Origin: JAALKW01 sp963974485
GTDB taxonomy: Bacteria; Pseudomonadota; Gammaproteobacteria; Legionellales; Legionellaceae
Assembly (NCBI GenBank): GCA_963974485.1
Contig: CAXBBS010000010.1
Coordinates: forward strand, 1-64,000
Direction of reading: 5' to 3'
Length of the DNA stretch: 64,000 bases
Shown here: piece after piece, positions 46,031-54,534 of the stretch
Position numbering within the stretch: position 1 is the stretch's first letter
How the letters are laid out: the number at the start of each line of letters is the position of its first letter
The notes under the pieces: model-generated
What the model was told of the DNA's origin: nothing
Database searches by the model: none
What the model saw: only the letters and a program-made list of their open reading frames with translations
Position numbers and translations under genes: made by a program

Positions 46031-46609
46031 TTAGATGCGATTTTCAAAACCCGTCTGATCTTGGATGTCGTCATCAGCTGCACTGTCTTTATCATGAAGC
46101 ACGCTATCACTATCACTTGATATGCTATTTGTTCTCTCATCACTGAAGTCATGTTGTTCGGGTGCTATTGGCGTACTTCGTCCTAGCATCGTATTTAATT
46201 TATTTTTCATAGAAGAAAAAAGATGACCGCTTTGTAAGCTGCTTTCTTGTTTGGGTTTAACTTTACTTATAGACGTTAATATTTGATCGATGCGTTCCTT
46301 TTCTTCTATTTTCAATGACTCCGTATGCAATTGTTGTTGATCTTTGTGTGTTCCATATTTGAGTGTTTCATCAATAATATCTGTTCTTCCTTGTTCGATA
46401 AGGTTACGGAAATAATCAGATTTATCCAGCTTATCCTGTTCGTCTTTGGGAATAAGATGTAAGGCCGTATGCGCAAGCTCGACCTTGCCTGCAGTCGCAT
46501 TACTGATAAAACTTTTCTTCAGATGGGTGAGTTGAGCGGTGCTGATAGGTTTTGTTCGGAGTTCAGCCCTGATTTGAGCTTTGCCTATATCTTCAGGATT
46601 AATTCTCAT
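46031..46609 (-). CDS. Hypothetical hydrophilic protein, possible effector
   Basis: This 192-aa protein has no signal peptide, membrane helix or recognised domain. The first 130 residues are predicted helical and rich in Lys, Glu and Gln; the C-terminal 45 residues are disordered, Ser/Asp-rich and acidic (SSDSDSVLHDKDSAADDD). This composition is common in Dot/Icm effector tails, but similar tails occur elsewhere. It is monocistronic with a palindrome over its putative promoter. The true function is unknown. Confidence 0.55.
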   Translation of the reverse strand: MRINPEDIGKAQIRAELRTKPISTAQLTHLKKSFISNATAGKVELAHTALHLIPKDEQDKLDKSDYFRNLIEQGRTDIIDETLKYGTHKDQQQLHTESLKIEEKERIDQILTSISKVKPKQESSLQSGHLFSSMKNKLNTMLGRSTPIAPEQHDFSDERTNSISSDSDSVLHDKDSAADDDIQDQTGFENRI

Positions 46610-46621
46610 ATATTAGCCAAT

Positions 46622-46644
46622 CTAGTTAATTAATATATAACTAG
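46622..46644. promoter_or_regulatory. Palindrome overlapping a -10 hexamer
   Basis: CTAGTTA at 46622-46628 and TAACTAG at 46638-46644 are perfect inverted 7-mers separated by nine AT bases. The minus-strand TATACT (46643-46648) overlaps one arm, 34 bases before the hypothetical gene start. This placement suits an operator site; the regulator is unknown. Confidence 0.4.
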
Positions 46645-46679
46645 TATAGACGGGCTTTTAAATTTTGCTGGTTTGGTAA

Positions 46680-47315
46680 TTATCTAGACGGTGCAGCATC
46701 TTCAAATGCTTTGATATTTAAACACGCATCCGCGATTTTTTGAATCAACGGATAATTCACAAGTGAAAACTCAAACCGCTGTGCGTTATATACTTGAGGG
46801 ATGAGGCATATATCAGCCATGCTTATGTGCTTACCATAACAGAACGTGCCATCTCGAGGCAGGTGTTTGAGCTTTTCTTCAAATGCATCAAATCCGAGTT
46901 GTAGCCAATGATGATACCAAGATTTAACATCATCATCGGAAGCATTAAATTGTGTACGCAGTTGCTTTAACACGCGTAAATTATTCAGGGGATGTATATC
47001 CGTGGCAATCAAAAGTGCCAAACTACGTATCTGAGTCCGAGCATATGCATCCTTGGGGAGCAGCGGTGGGTTGGGGTGCTCTTCTTCTAAATATTCTAAA
47101 ATCGCCAGTGATTGGGTTATAGGCTGGGTGTTTGTTTCGAGATCGAGCGCTGGGACTAAGCCTTGAGGATTAATTTTTTTATAATCAGCTGTATGTTGTT
47201 CACCACCATGATTCACTAAATGCACAGGGATGGTTTCATAGGTTAATTGCTTTAAATTAAGCGCAATGCGCACGCGGTAGCTTGCAGTCGAGCGATAATA
47301 ATCATAGAGCTTCAT
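46680..47315 (-). CDS. maiA: Maleylacetoacetate isomerase (zeta-class GST)
   Basis: This 211-aa enzyme isomerises maleylacetoacetate to fumarylacetoacetate in tyrosine breakdown. The glutathione-site motif is STASYRVRIALNLK near the N-terminus, with NPQGLVPALDLE and SLAILEYLEEEHPNPPLLP in the thioredoxin-like domain and a helical C-terminal domain including GKHISMADICLIPQVYNA. It overlaps fahA by four bases and is the third gene of the tyrosine operon. Confidence 0.93.
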   Translation of the reverse strand: MKLYDYYRSTASYRVRIALNLKQLTYETIPVHLVNHGGEQHTADYKKINPQGLVPALDLETNTQPITQSLAILEYLEEEHPNPPLLPKDAYARTQIRSLALLIATDIHPLNNLRVLKQLRTQFNASDDDVKSWYHHWLQLGFDAFEEKLKHLPRDGTFCYGKHISMADICLIPQVYNAQRFEFSLVNYPLIQKIADACLNIKAFEDAAPSR

Positions 47316-48298
47316 GCTTTTTGTACCATTTGTTTGATTGACCCAAATAAATTGTGGCCTTCGTTATTCAGCATTTCAATACGTATGCTATCACCAAATT
47401 GCATGTAAGGATGTTCTGCTTGGCCATGCTCCAAAATTTCAAGCATACGTTTTTCTGCAATACACGAAGAACCTTGGCTTCTATCCAGATTTGATACGGT
47501 GCCTGATCCAATAATTGTACCCGCTGCAAGCGCACGCGTCTTGGCAGCATGTTCTATCAGTTGGGGAAACGAAAACGTCATGTCGATGCCTGCGTTCGGT
47601 TTACCAAAAAAAGCATGATTTAAATAACTGCAAAGAGGCAAATGCACGCGCTCGTTATCCCATGCTACGCCAAGCTCATCCGGGGTGATGGCGACGGGAG
47701 AAAAGCTGCTGGAAGGTTTGGCGTGGAAAAAGCCAAAACCTTTGGCAAGCTCGTTGGGTATAAGATCGCGTAGCGAAACATCGTTGACCAGCATAAATAA
47801 GCGGATATATTGCCCTGCTTCTGAGGCAGGAACACCCATAGGGACATCATCGGTAATAATTGCAATTTCAGCTTCAAAATCAATCCCAAAATCCTCATCA
47901 CGTACCAAAATAGGATCACAAGGCCCAATAAACGTATCTGATCCACCTTGGTACATCAGTGGATCGGTCCAAAAATTACCGGGTAATTCGGCACCGCGCG
48001 CTTTGCGTACCAACTCAACATGATTAACGTAAGCACTGCCGTCTGCCCATTGGTAAGCACGTGGGAGCGGAGATGCGCATAATGCTGGATCAAATTGAAA
48101 CGTTTTATCTGCAAGTTTATCGGCGTTAAGCTCTGCTGACAGGGCTTCTAATTGAGGTGCGATAACACGCCAATTATCCAAGGCTGCTTGGAGCGTTGGG
48201 GCAATATCCGTTGCATAAACGGCGCATGAGAGGTCTTGATGAACCACGCATAATACGCCGTCGCGTGTTGTGGCTGATTTTAAGCTAGCAAGTTTCAT
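47312..48298 (-). CDS. fahA: Fumarylacetoacetase (FAH family)
   Basis: This 328-aa enzyme cleaves fumarylacetoacetate to fumarate and acetoacetate, the last step of tyrosine catabolism. Metal-binding and active-site residues lie in DFEAEIAIITDDVP, and family segments include LMYQGGSDTFIGPCDPI, NDVSLRDLIPNELAKGFGFF and GTIIGSGTVSNLD. It is shorter than the mammalian enzyme (419 aa), as is usual for this bacterial group. It is coupled to hpd upstream and maiA downstream by four-base overlaps. Confidence 0.92.
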   Translation of the reverse strand: MKLASLKSATTRDGVLCVVHQDLSCAVYATDIAPTLQAALDNWRVIAPQLEALSAELNADKLADKTFQFDPALCASPLPRAYQWADGSAYVNHVELVRKARGAELPGNFWTDPLMYQGGSDTFIGPCDPILVRDEDFGIDFEAEIAIITDDVPMGVPASEAGQYIRLFMLVNDVSLRDLIPNELAKGFGFFHAKPSSSFSPVAITPDELGVAWDNERVHLPLCSYLNHAFFGKPNAGIDMTFSFPQLIEHAAKTRALAAGTIIGSGTVSNLDRSQGSSCIAEKRMLEILEHGQAEHPYMQFGDSIRIEMLNNEGHNLFGSIKQMVQKA

Positions 48299-49347
48299 GT
48301 TGTTACAGTTCCTCGTTTGATTTGATCACGTTCAATGGCTTCAAATAAAGCTTGAAAGTTACCTTCTCCAAATCCGTCGTTGCCTTTACGCTGAATAATT
48401 TCAAAAAACACAGGTCCAAATAGATTTTCTGTAAATATTTGGAGTAATAATCCTCCGGCAGGCTCGGGTGTGCCATCGATTAAAATACGTGCTTGCTTTA
48501 GTTTATCAAGCGGCTCATGGTGCCAAGGAATACGAGCATGAATGCCCTCGTAGTAGGTATCAGGCACATCTAAAAAATTTAGGCCTGCTTCACGTAGGCC
48601 ATGCACCGTGTCATAAATATTATCAGTGCTGAGGGCGATGTGTTGAATGCCTTCACCGTGATAATCACGTAAAAACTCTTCGATTTGAGATTGATCATCT
48701 TTGGATTCGTTTAGAGGAATTTTAATTTTTCCACAAGGGCTACCGAGTGCACGGCTCGTTAAGCCGGTGACTTGACCTTGAATATTAAAAAATCGGATTT
48801 CTTTGAATCCAAAAATTTTCTCATAAAATGCGGCCCACGTATCCATGTTGCCGTGTTGTACATTATGGGTCAAATGATCGATCTGAAGCAGGCCTTGAGC
48901 GGGAGCTGGTGTTGGATTTTGTGTAATAACCCATTGATTTGAAAACGGTGTGTGATGCTTATCAACAAAATAAATCACACCACCACCGATGGCCTTAATA
49001 GCAGGCAGACCATGATTCACATCTTCGGCATCGTTAAATGCTGTTGCACCGTGAGCTATCGCATAATCAAAAGCATGCTTTGCATCATGAACACGAAAAC
49101 CCATGGCACATGCACCGGCGCCGTGCGTTTGCGCATGACGTGCGGCTTGGCTCTTCGGTGTTGTATTAATCAGAAATTGGATATCACCTTGCTGAAGCAG
49201 GCTAATCGGTTTGGTTTGATGTTTGGCGTGTTCGGTAAAGCCTTGTTGATGAAAAATTTTATGAAGGCATGAAGCATCAGGGCCTGAAAATTCGAGAAAG
49301 GCAAAGCCATCGAGGCCGCAGGGATTATCAGGTGATGGTTTGTTCAT
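48295..49347 (-). CDS. hpd: 4-hydroxyphenylpyruvate dioxygenase (legiolysin-like)
   Basis: This 350-aa Fe(II) enzyme converts 4-hydroxyphenylpyruvate to homogentisate. The iron ligands are visible as His in QIDHLTHNV, His in IQHIALST and Glu in VFFEIIQRKG; two vicinal-oxygen-chelate domains are present. In Legionella the homologue legiolysin (Lly) yields pyomelanin by homogentisate oxidation and gives haemolysis and colour. It heads hpd-fahA-maiA. Homogentisate dioxygenase (hmgA), needed between hpd and maiA, is not in this operon. Confidence 0.95.
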   Translation of the reverse strand: MNKPSPDNPCGLDGFAFLEFSGPDASCLHKIFHQQGFTEHAKHQTKPISLLQQGDIQFLINTTPKSQAARHAQTHGAGACAMGFRVHDAKHAFDYAIAHGATAFNDAEDVNHGLPAIKAIGGGVIYFVDKHHTPFSNQWVITQNPTPAPAQGLLQIDHLTHNVQHGNMDTWAAFYEKIFGFKEIRFFNIQGQVTGLTSRALGSPCGKIKIPLNESKDDQSQIEEFLRDYHGEGIQHIALSTDNIYDTVHGLREAGLNFLDVPDTYYEGIHARIPWHHEPLDKLKQARILIDGTPEPAGGLLLQIFTENLFGPVFFEIIQRKGNDGFGEGNFQALFEAIERDQIKRGTVTT

Positions 49348-49437
49348 AAATAAACAGACTCCTTGTCGTTTGTGCCTATCATCATAGCGTAAAACGATGA
49401 CATGGCAAACAGTAACTCACATACCCTTGTGTTGTAC

Positions 49438-49443
49438 TATAAT
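49438..49443 (+). promoter_or_regulatory. -10 element upstream of the OTU-like gene
   Basis: A perfect TATAAT stands 34 bases before the start codon at 49477. No good -35 hexamer occurs at 16-18 bases, so an activator may be needed. Confidence 0.4.
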
Positions 49444-49476
49444 CAATCTATATGTGGTTAAATTGAGGATTCATGT

Positions 49477-50517
49477 ATGCCTATCAACGACCGTATTCAA
49501 GAAAAGCTGGGTATCGATGTAGCTATATTTGGTTTTTTGGATGAAACGCAGATTCAAGAGCAGTTAGAAGGCGTACTACGTGAAAAAGCGCTTGACCACT
49601 TGCTTAGCAGTTCTGCTCCCATGGCTGAATCTTTTCGCTCAAATTTTCAAGCGGATCATGATATTTCTATAGAACATTATGTTTCTAAGATGAGTCAGCA
49701 TGGTGCATGGGCCACCACTGATGAGGCAGTAGCTTTAGCCGAAATGCTCGATATCAACCTTGATGTTAAAATGATTGGTTATGCGTTTAATCAAGAGGGA
49801 ACCGATGTCATCGAAGTTGTAAAGAAAGGCGCTCTCTATAGAACACATACGCCTGACGCACCCACAATAACTTTAAATAATCGTGAAAACGAGCATTGGT
49901 TTATCAATGACAAAACAAAAAGTCTAGGAGACTGTTTGTTTGACGCCATGGCCCAAGCGCTACAGCAGCTGGTGAGGCCTGAACTGACAAGAGAGCATAC
50001 AAACGGATCTCCTTTATCTGATGTCACGGATACTGAAAGTATAGAACGTATAGAATATGTAGATAATAAGCAGCTTCAATTACTTAAAACCAAAATAGGC
50101 TCGGAGGCAATTAGCCACCTGATTGATACCATGCAAAAAACGCCATTATCTGAGTTTAACGCCGCTCAACAGCTATCAGAAGCCTTGATTAGAGCCATCG
50201 GTACGGAGATGCCTAATATTGATGATGATTTTAAATTTATGCTTCAAACGGCAGAGTCTATCAATGATCTGAATATTATACTGGATGACATGCGAATGAG
50301 CCTAAAAGAAAGATGCCCCATCATGGTGGACACGTTAAAAGAAGGGGGAGTTATTCGGAATGATGAGTGTAAAATGTTAAATCAACGTATTTTACACGCG
50401 ACTGACCTAGGTACGGCAGATAAACTTTTGAGTGAGTTGATTCAGCGCCTTTCTGGGGCGACACCACAATCAGACACCCCACGAGACGATGATGTAACAC
50501 CGTCTCGCAAAGTATAG
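49477..50517 (+). CDS. Putative OTU-like cysteine protease with permuted motifs, candidate effector
   Basis: This 346-aa protein has no signal peptide or membrane segment. Residues 64-145 look like the later part of an OTU deubiquitinase: HYVSKMSQHGAWATTDEAVALAEML, a strand NLDVKMIGY, then TITLNNRENEHWF with candidate catalytic His140. Immediately after comes SLGDCLFDAMAQAL with Asp152 and candidate nucleophile Cys153, the box that normally opens an OTU domain. The Cys box therefore follows the His box, as in a circularly permuted OTU fold, a type reported among bacterial OTUs. The rest (180-346) is helical with no recognised domain and a disordered acidic tail. GAGGA lies seven bases before the ATG. 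Protease activity and host targeting are inferred. Confidence 0.6.
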   Translation: MPINDRIQEKLGIDVAIFGFLDETQIQEQLEGVLREKALDHLLSSSAPMAESFRSNFQADHDISIEHYVSKMSQHGAWATTDEAVALAEMLDINLDVKMIGYAFNQEGTDVIEVVKKGALYRTHTPDAPTITLNNRENEHWFINDKTKSLGDCLFDAMAQALQQLVRPELTREHTNGSPLSDVTDTESIERIEYVDNKQLQLLKTKIGSEAISHLIDTMQKTPLSEFNAAQQLSEALIRAIGTEMPNIDDDFKFMLQTAESINDLNIILDDMRMSLKERCPIMVDTLKEGGVIRNDECKMLNQRILHATDLGTADKLLSELIQRLSGATPQSDTPRDDDVTPSRKV

Positions 50518-50545
50518 ATGTGCGTGTTTTACGTGTGATTTTATC

Positions 50546-51736
50546 CTAGTTAGGGTTCACAGGGTATGCTTCGACAACAGGTATCTGCTTTTGCGACTGC
50601 AGCTGCGCTTCCGTAGGAGCTGATGGAGCGTCAGTGGCTCTTGGCGGTTGTTCTTGTTTAAACAACGAGAAAGGGACGTTGCTATTACTTTGACTTGCGT
50701 GTCGCATCGCACGTGTTTCTCCGAGTACCCGATTCATAGCATCCGTGTTGTAATCAAAAAAAGCGAAACGTTGACGTGTTTGGCTTGGTTTCAATTCGTC
50801 ATATTTGCATAGCGTTGCAAAATTAACGCGATCGACATCGATATCCGGATGAAGGTTGTCCTCTTCTGCTTGCGTTAACATTCTAAAGCGATTGTCGGTA
50901 CTGACTAACGCTTGATTATCGAACAATGAAAACACGGAATAAATGCTCTCACGAATAACCATATTGAAGACAGGCAATGCAATCACTGCGATTATAGCTA
51001 TGGCAGCAGCTGCCCATGCGGCAGGATTAGCAAAACTAGCTGCCATCATGGCGCCCATGATGAGACCACCTGCGATTTCATATATGCTGAACATGGCTAA
51101 GCAATAACTTGTGGCCACACCCATCAGTAAAAGTGAGCCTTGAACTGTACCTTCGTTATTCCATATACGGCTTATGTGATTAGAAATTTCATAACAGAGA
51201 GGTGCTAGTGTTATCGCAGCAATCCCGGCAAGAACAGCTCCGATGACAATTATACCTATTTGCATAAGATATGCTTCAGCTGATGTTGATTTTTTGTCTT
51301 TTTTGTTGCTTGTATTATTAGATGATGAGCTGCTGCTGATGTTTGTTTGGTTAATGTTTGTGGTATTTCCCATATTCCAGCTGTTATCAACATTATTACT
51401 TACAAGGTTAATACTGCTTGGCATGCTAAAACTAGGCATGCTCCACCAGCTCGAAGTATTTCTAGATGAGCGCGCAGAAGAGGACGATGTGCTAGGAATA
51501 GAACGTGCACCGGCATGAGATGAATAATTTTGAGCTGTTCCTAGTTTAGCCTCAAGATACATATCCACAATCTTTACGGCGTGTGTATCATTGAGCGGGT
51601 AGGCTTTTGCACGAGCCGCTGACTGAATGCGTTGGATTAGGTTATCGCGGGTATTCGTGAAGGGTTCACGCTCACTGTATGCGTCTGTTGTCATGCTGTA
51701 TAACTGCTTTAATTCTTTGGCGTTCATTGGCATCAC
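50546..51736 (-). CDS. Multi-pass membrane protein of unknown function, possible effector
   Basis: This 396-aa protein starts with a helical region (1-65), then a Ser/Asn-rich low-complexity stretch (about 70-150, with SSSSSS and NNTSNKKDKK runs). Four hydrophobic segments follow (about 157-180, 203-225, 226-245 and 246-268), then a soluble C-terminal part ending in a Pro/Gln-rich tail (EQPPRATDAPSAPTEAQLQ). No Sec signal is at the N-terminus. It is convergent with the OTU-like gene, with 28 bases between stops. No family was recognised; an effector role is only suggested by the architecture and neighbour. Confidence 0.6.
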   Translation of the reverse strand: MMPMNAKELKQLYSMTTDAYSEREPFTNTRDNLIQRIQSAARAKAYPLNDTHAVKIVDMYLEAKLGTAQNYSSHAGARSIPSTSSSSARSSRNTSSWWSMPSFSMPSSINLVSNNVDNSWNMGNTTNINQTNISSSSSSNNTSNKKDKKSTSAEAYLMQIGIIVIGAVLAGIAAITLAPLCYEISNHISRIWNNEGTVQGSLLLMGVATSYCLAMFSIYEIAGGLIMGAMMAASFANPAAWAAAAIAIIAVIALPVFNMVIRESIYSVFSLFDNQALVSTDNRFRMLTQAEEDNLHPDIDVDRVNFATLCKYDELKPSQTRQRFAFFDYNTDAMNRVLGETRAMRHASQSNSNVPFSLFKQEQPPRATDAPSAPTEAQLQSQKQIPVVEAYPVNPN

Positions 51737-51842
51737 GGTATCCTCTTAAGATGATATTGAGTATCAACGGAGAAGATACTATACACTAAATATTGACCAA
51801 AGTATACGCATTAAGGTTTTTTTTTGAGGTTGAGTTCGGTAT

Positions 51843-52499
51843 TCAACGCGGTTTTATTAGAAAAAGCCCATCAGCCAGAGGCAATAAACTAATATCAACG
51901 CGTGGGTCAGCATGAATATGTGCGTTGAGGCGGCGAATTTCACGTGTTTGGGGGCGTGTGTCTTCGGGATTGATTAGAGCTCCTTTCCAAAGCGTATTAT
52001 CCATGGCAATCACGCCATGGGGGCTGACTAATTGTAAGGCGAGTTCATAATAAGCAACATAATTGGTTTTGTCGGCATCAATAAAAATAAAATCAAACGT
52101 GTGGGCCTCACCGGCATCTAAAAGCGCTTGAAGCGTATCGAGAGCTGGACCAAGACGTAAATCAATTTTATGTGTTTGCTCGGCTTCCTGCCAAAATAAT
52201 ATGGCCTGGTCGGTCCATTCTGTATTAATATCACAGGTTATAATACGTCCATCATCAGGTAAGGCCAAGGCCATGGCGAGCGCGCTGTAGCCTGTGAATG
52301 TCCCGAGCTCTAATATTTTTTTTGCACGTAGCATACGAATTAAAAACTGCATAAACTGCGCTTGCTCAGGAGCGACTTGCATGACGCTCAAAGGTAAGGT
52401 TGCTGTGTACGCCCGAAGTTTTTCTAATACAGGATGCTCTCGAAGCGAGACATCGAGTAAATATTGATAAAGCGGTTCGGTGAGATTTAAGTGTTTCAT
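51843..52499 (-). CDS. SAM-dependent O-methyltransferase (caffeoyl-CoA type)
   Basis: This 218-aa enzyme belongs to the metal-dependent O-methyltransferase family (PF01596). The SAM-binding motif is ILELGTFTGYSALAMALALP, followed by ITCDINTE, the metal-binding FIDADKTNYVAYYE and MDNTLWKGAL. Substrates in bacteria are usually catechol-like phenolics. The start overlaps the amino-acid dehydrogenase stop by four bases, so they form a two-gene operon. Given the nearby tyrosine genes a phenolic substrate is possible, but not shown. Confidence 0.88.
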   Translation of the reverse strand: MKHLNLTEPLYQYLLDVSLREHPVLEKLRAYTATLPLSVMQVAPEQAQFMQFLIRMLRAKKILELGTFTGYSALAMALALPDDGRIITCDINTEWTDQAILFWQEAEQTHKIDLRLGPALDTLQALLDAGEAHTFDFIFIDADKTNYVAYYELALQLVSPHGVIAMDNTLWKGALINPEDTRPQTREIRRLNAHIHADPRVDISLLPLADGLFLIKPR

Positions 52500-53563
52500 G
52501 CCGTGTGCTCAAGTTTTTCTTGGGCAATGGTGTCCGCAATGGTGCTGGTAGGGGTATTTTCATCTGTTGAGCGATGAAAAATTTCAAGCAGGGATGTATG
52601 AATATTCTTGAGTTGCTCGGGAAGTTGCTTGGTTGAATGATTTAAATATTGATCGGCTGCAAAAATTAACCCCCCAGCATTAATCACATAATCGGGTGCA
52701 TATAAAATACCAAGATCATGTAATTTCTGGCCGTGGTAGGTGTGCGCGAGTTGATTGTTTGCACCACCGGCAATGACGGTTGTTTGCAATGCTTTGATCG
52801 TGTTGTCATTTAATACAGCACCCAGGGCACATGGCGCAAAGATATCGCATGATACGGCATGAATTTTGTCGGCGGACACAGACTCGGCATTAAATTCATG
52901 CATCGCGCGCGCAACGGCGTCTTGATTGACATCAGCGACGGTAAGTTTTACGTCTAACGCATGCAACCGGCGTGCAAGATCGTAGCCCACATGACCAAGG
53001 CCTTGAATGGCAACATGCAAGCCTTTGAGTGAAGGGTTATTCCATTTGAATTCAGCTGCAGCTTGAATGCCAAGTAAGACACCTTGGGCGGTGAACGGCG
53101 ATGGATCGCCTTGCAGGCGAGAGGAACTCGCAATAAACGATGTGTGCTGTTCGATGATGTTCATGTCGTCAAGCTCGGTACCGCTGTCGAGCGCTGTGAT
53201 GTAGCGCCCACCGAGGGAGTTTACAAAATCACCAAAAGCATGAAAATAAGCTTCGCGATCATACGTACCTTTGGGTTTTAAAATAACGGATTTTCCACCG
53301 CCCAAAGGTAAACCCACTGATGCAGCCTTATAGCTCATGCCGCGCGCTAAGCGCATGGCATCATAGAGTGCAGTATTTGAGTTAGGGTATTCAACAAAAC
53401 GGCAACCACCTAGAGCTGGCCCGAGTTTAGTACTATGAATGGCGATAATGGCGCGCATGCCTGTGGCCGGATCAATTTTTAGATGAATGTCGCCAAAACC
53501 GTGTGCGTCAGCATAGTCTAAAAAATTAGCATCGTCGATGGGGGTTTCTTCAGTGTAATGCAT
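52496..53563 (-). CDS. ldh: Leucine dehydrogenase-type amino-acid dehydrogenase
   Basis: This 355-aa Glu/Leu/Phe/Val dehydrogenase reversibly deaminates a branched-chain or aromatic amino acid with NAD. The substrate-binding and catalytic parts are GPALGGCRFVEY, MSYKAASVGLPLGGGKSVI (catalytic Lys) and ITALDSGTELDDM. The Rossmann motif is VAIQGLGHVGYDLARRL. The ATG at 53563 begins MHYTEETPIDD; the longer reading from 53623 adds an unlikely hydrophobic leader and would include the promoter. Exact substrate choice cannot be settled by eye. Confidence 0.9.
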   Translation of the reverse strand: MHYTEETPIDDANFLDYADAHGFGDIHLKIDPATGMRAIIAIHSTKLGPALGGCRFVEYPNSNTALYDAMRLARGMSYKAASVGLPLGGGKSVILKPKGTYDREAYFHAFGDFVNSLGGRYITALDSGTELDDMNIIEQHTSFIASSSRLQGDPSPFTAQGVLLGIQAAAEFKWNNPSLKGLHVAIQGLGHVGYDLARRLHALDVKLTVADVNQDAVARAMHEFNAESVSADKIHAVSCDIFAPCALGAVLNDNTIKALQTTVIAGGANNQLAHTYHGQKLHDLGILYAPDYVINAGGLIFAADQYLNHSTKQLPEQLKNIHTSLLEIFHRSTDENTPTSTIADTIAQEKLEHTA

Positions 53564-53594
53564 GGCCAACTCAACAAAAAAAAAGAGAATGCCT

Positions 53595-53623
53595 GTTATA
53601 AACAAATTTGATGTGTAAATCAA
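53595..53623 (-). promoter_or_regulatory. Candidate promoter of the amino-acid dehydrogenase operon
   Basis: On the minus strand TTGATT (53618-53623) and TATAAC (53595-53600) are spaced by 17 bases, about 30 bases before the start codon at 53563. This supports that start over the upstream one. Confidence 0.5.
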
Positions 53624-53765
53624 TCTGCAAAAAATAACGTAGGCAATAATAGCCGCTGAATATGCTTGTTTATATGCTATGGCTTAATAGCAATAAGATG
53701 CATGGTGTATCAGGAAAGAATACGTTATTCTAATGTCATATTATGATTGACGTTTGAAGACATTC

Positions 53766-54494
53766 GTGACAATAACTTTAGAACCTTTGATTGCGCATCG
53801 TGGCGCAGCACCTTATGCCCCAGAAAATACCTTTGCTGCATTTGAAAAGGCGCGTGAATTAGGTGCGCGCTCGATTGAATTTGATGTGATGATGAGTGCT
53901 GACGGCGAGCTTTTTGTTTTTCATGACGCGAATCTTAGAAGAACAAGTAATGGTCGTGGGCAGTTTGGGGATAGTTCGAGTGATTATATAGCATCGCTGG
54001 ATGCGGGATCATGGTTTTCGCAGCAGTTTCGTGGTGAAAAAATTCCAACGTTAAAAGAAACACTGCGGTGGTTTGCGCGTCATTCAATGCATGCAAACAT
54101 TGAAATTAAGCCTTTACCTGGACGTACAGACGACACAACCACGGCGGTTTTATCTTGTATTAATCAATGCTGGTCTTCTGATGCACCGTTACCGTTACTT
54201 TCAAGTTTTAATGAGCAAGCGCTGCTGCTGTGTTCACGCCTGTTACCGGAGTTGCCGTTGGGGCTTTTGTTGTTAAACTGGAAGAGCGATTGGTTATCTA
54301 GACTACAAAATGTGAACGGGGTTTCTTTGCATCTTCCGAAACATGTTGTGAATAAAGAGCGCATTAATACGGTTAAAAACGAAGGTTACGCTATGTGTGT
54401 GTATACCGTGAATTCAAAAAAATGGGCACGTCGTTTTTGGGAATGGGGCGCAGATGCTATTATAAGTGATTACCCTGATCTCATGGCTAATTAA
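53766..54494 (+). CDS. ugpQ: Glycerophosphodiester phosphodiesterase
   Basis: This cytosolic enzyme of about 242 aa hydrolyses glycerophosphodiesters to glycerol 3-phosphate and an alcohol, recycling lipid head groups. Family motifs are LIAHRGAAPYAPENTFAAF, the metal-binding IEFDVMMSADGELFVFHD and NIEIKPLPG. No signal peptide is present, matching UgpQ instead of periplasmic GlpQ. No ATG start is available; GTG at 53766 (with GAAGA upstream) or TTG at 53754 are the options. Confidence 0.88.
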   Translation: MTITLEPLIAHRGAAPYAPENTFAAFEKARELGARSIEFDVMMSADGELFVFHDANLRRTSNGRGQFGDSSSDYIASLDAGSWFSQQFRGEKIPTLKETLRWFARHSMHANIEIKPLPGRTDDTTTAVLSCINQCWSSDAPLPLLSSFNEQALLLCSRLLPELPLGLLLLNWKSDWLSRLQNVNGVSLHLPKHVVNKERINTVKNEGYAMCVYTVNSKKWARRFWEWGADAIISDYPDLMAN

Positions 54495-54534
54495 TTTTAA
54501 TATTATTAAGTGTAAGTATGGAGGATGTAGGCGT

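Noticed and set aside
53564..53623. Longer amino-terminal reading of the amino-acid dehydrogenase
   Set aside because: It would add a hydrophobic leader to a cytosolic enzyme and would overlap a good promoter match; MHYTEETP is the sensible start.
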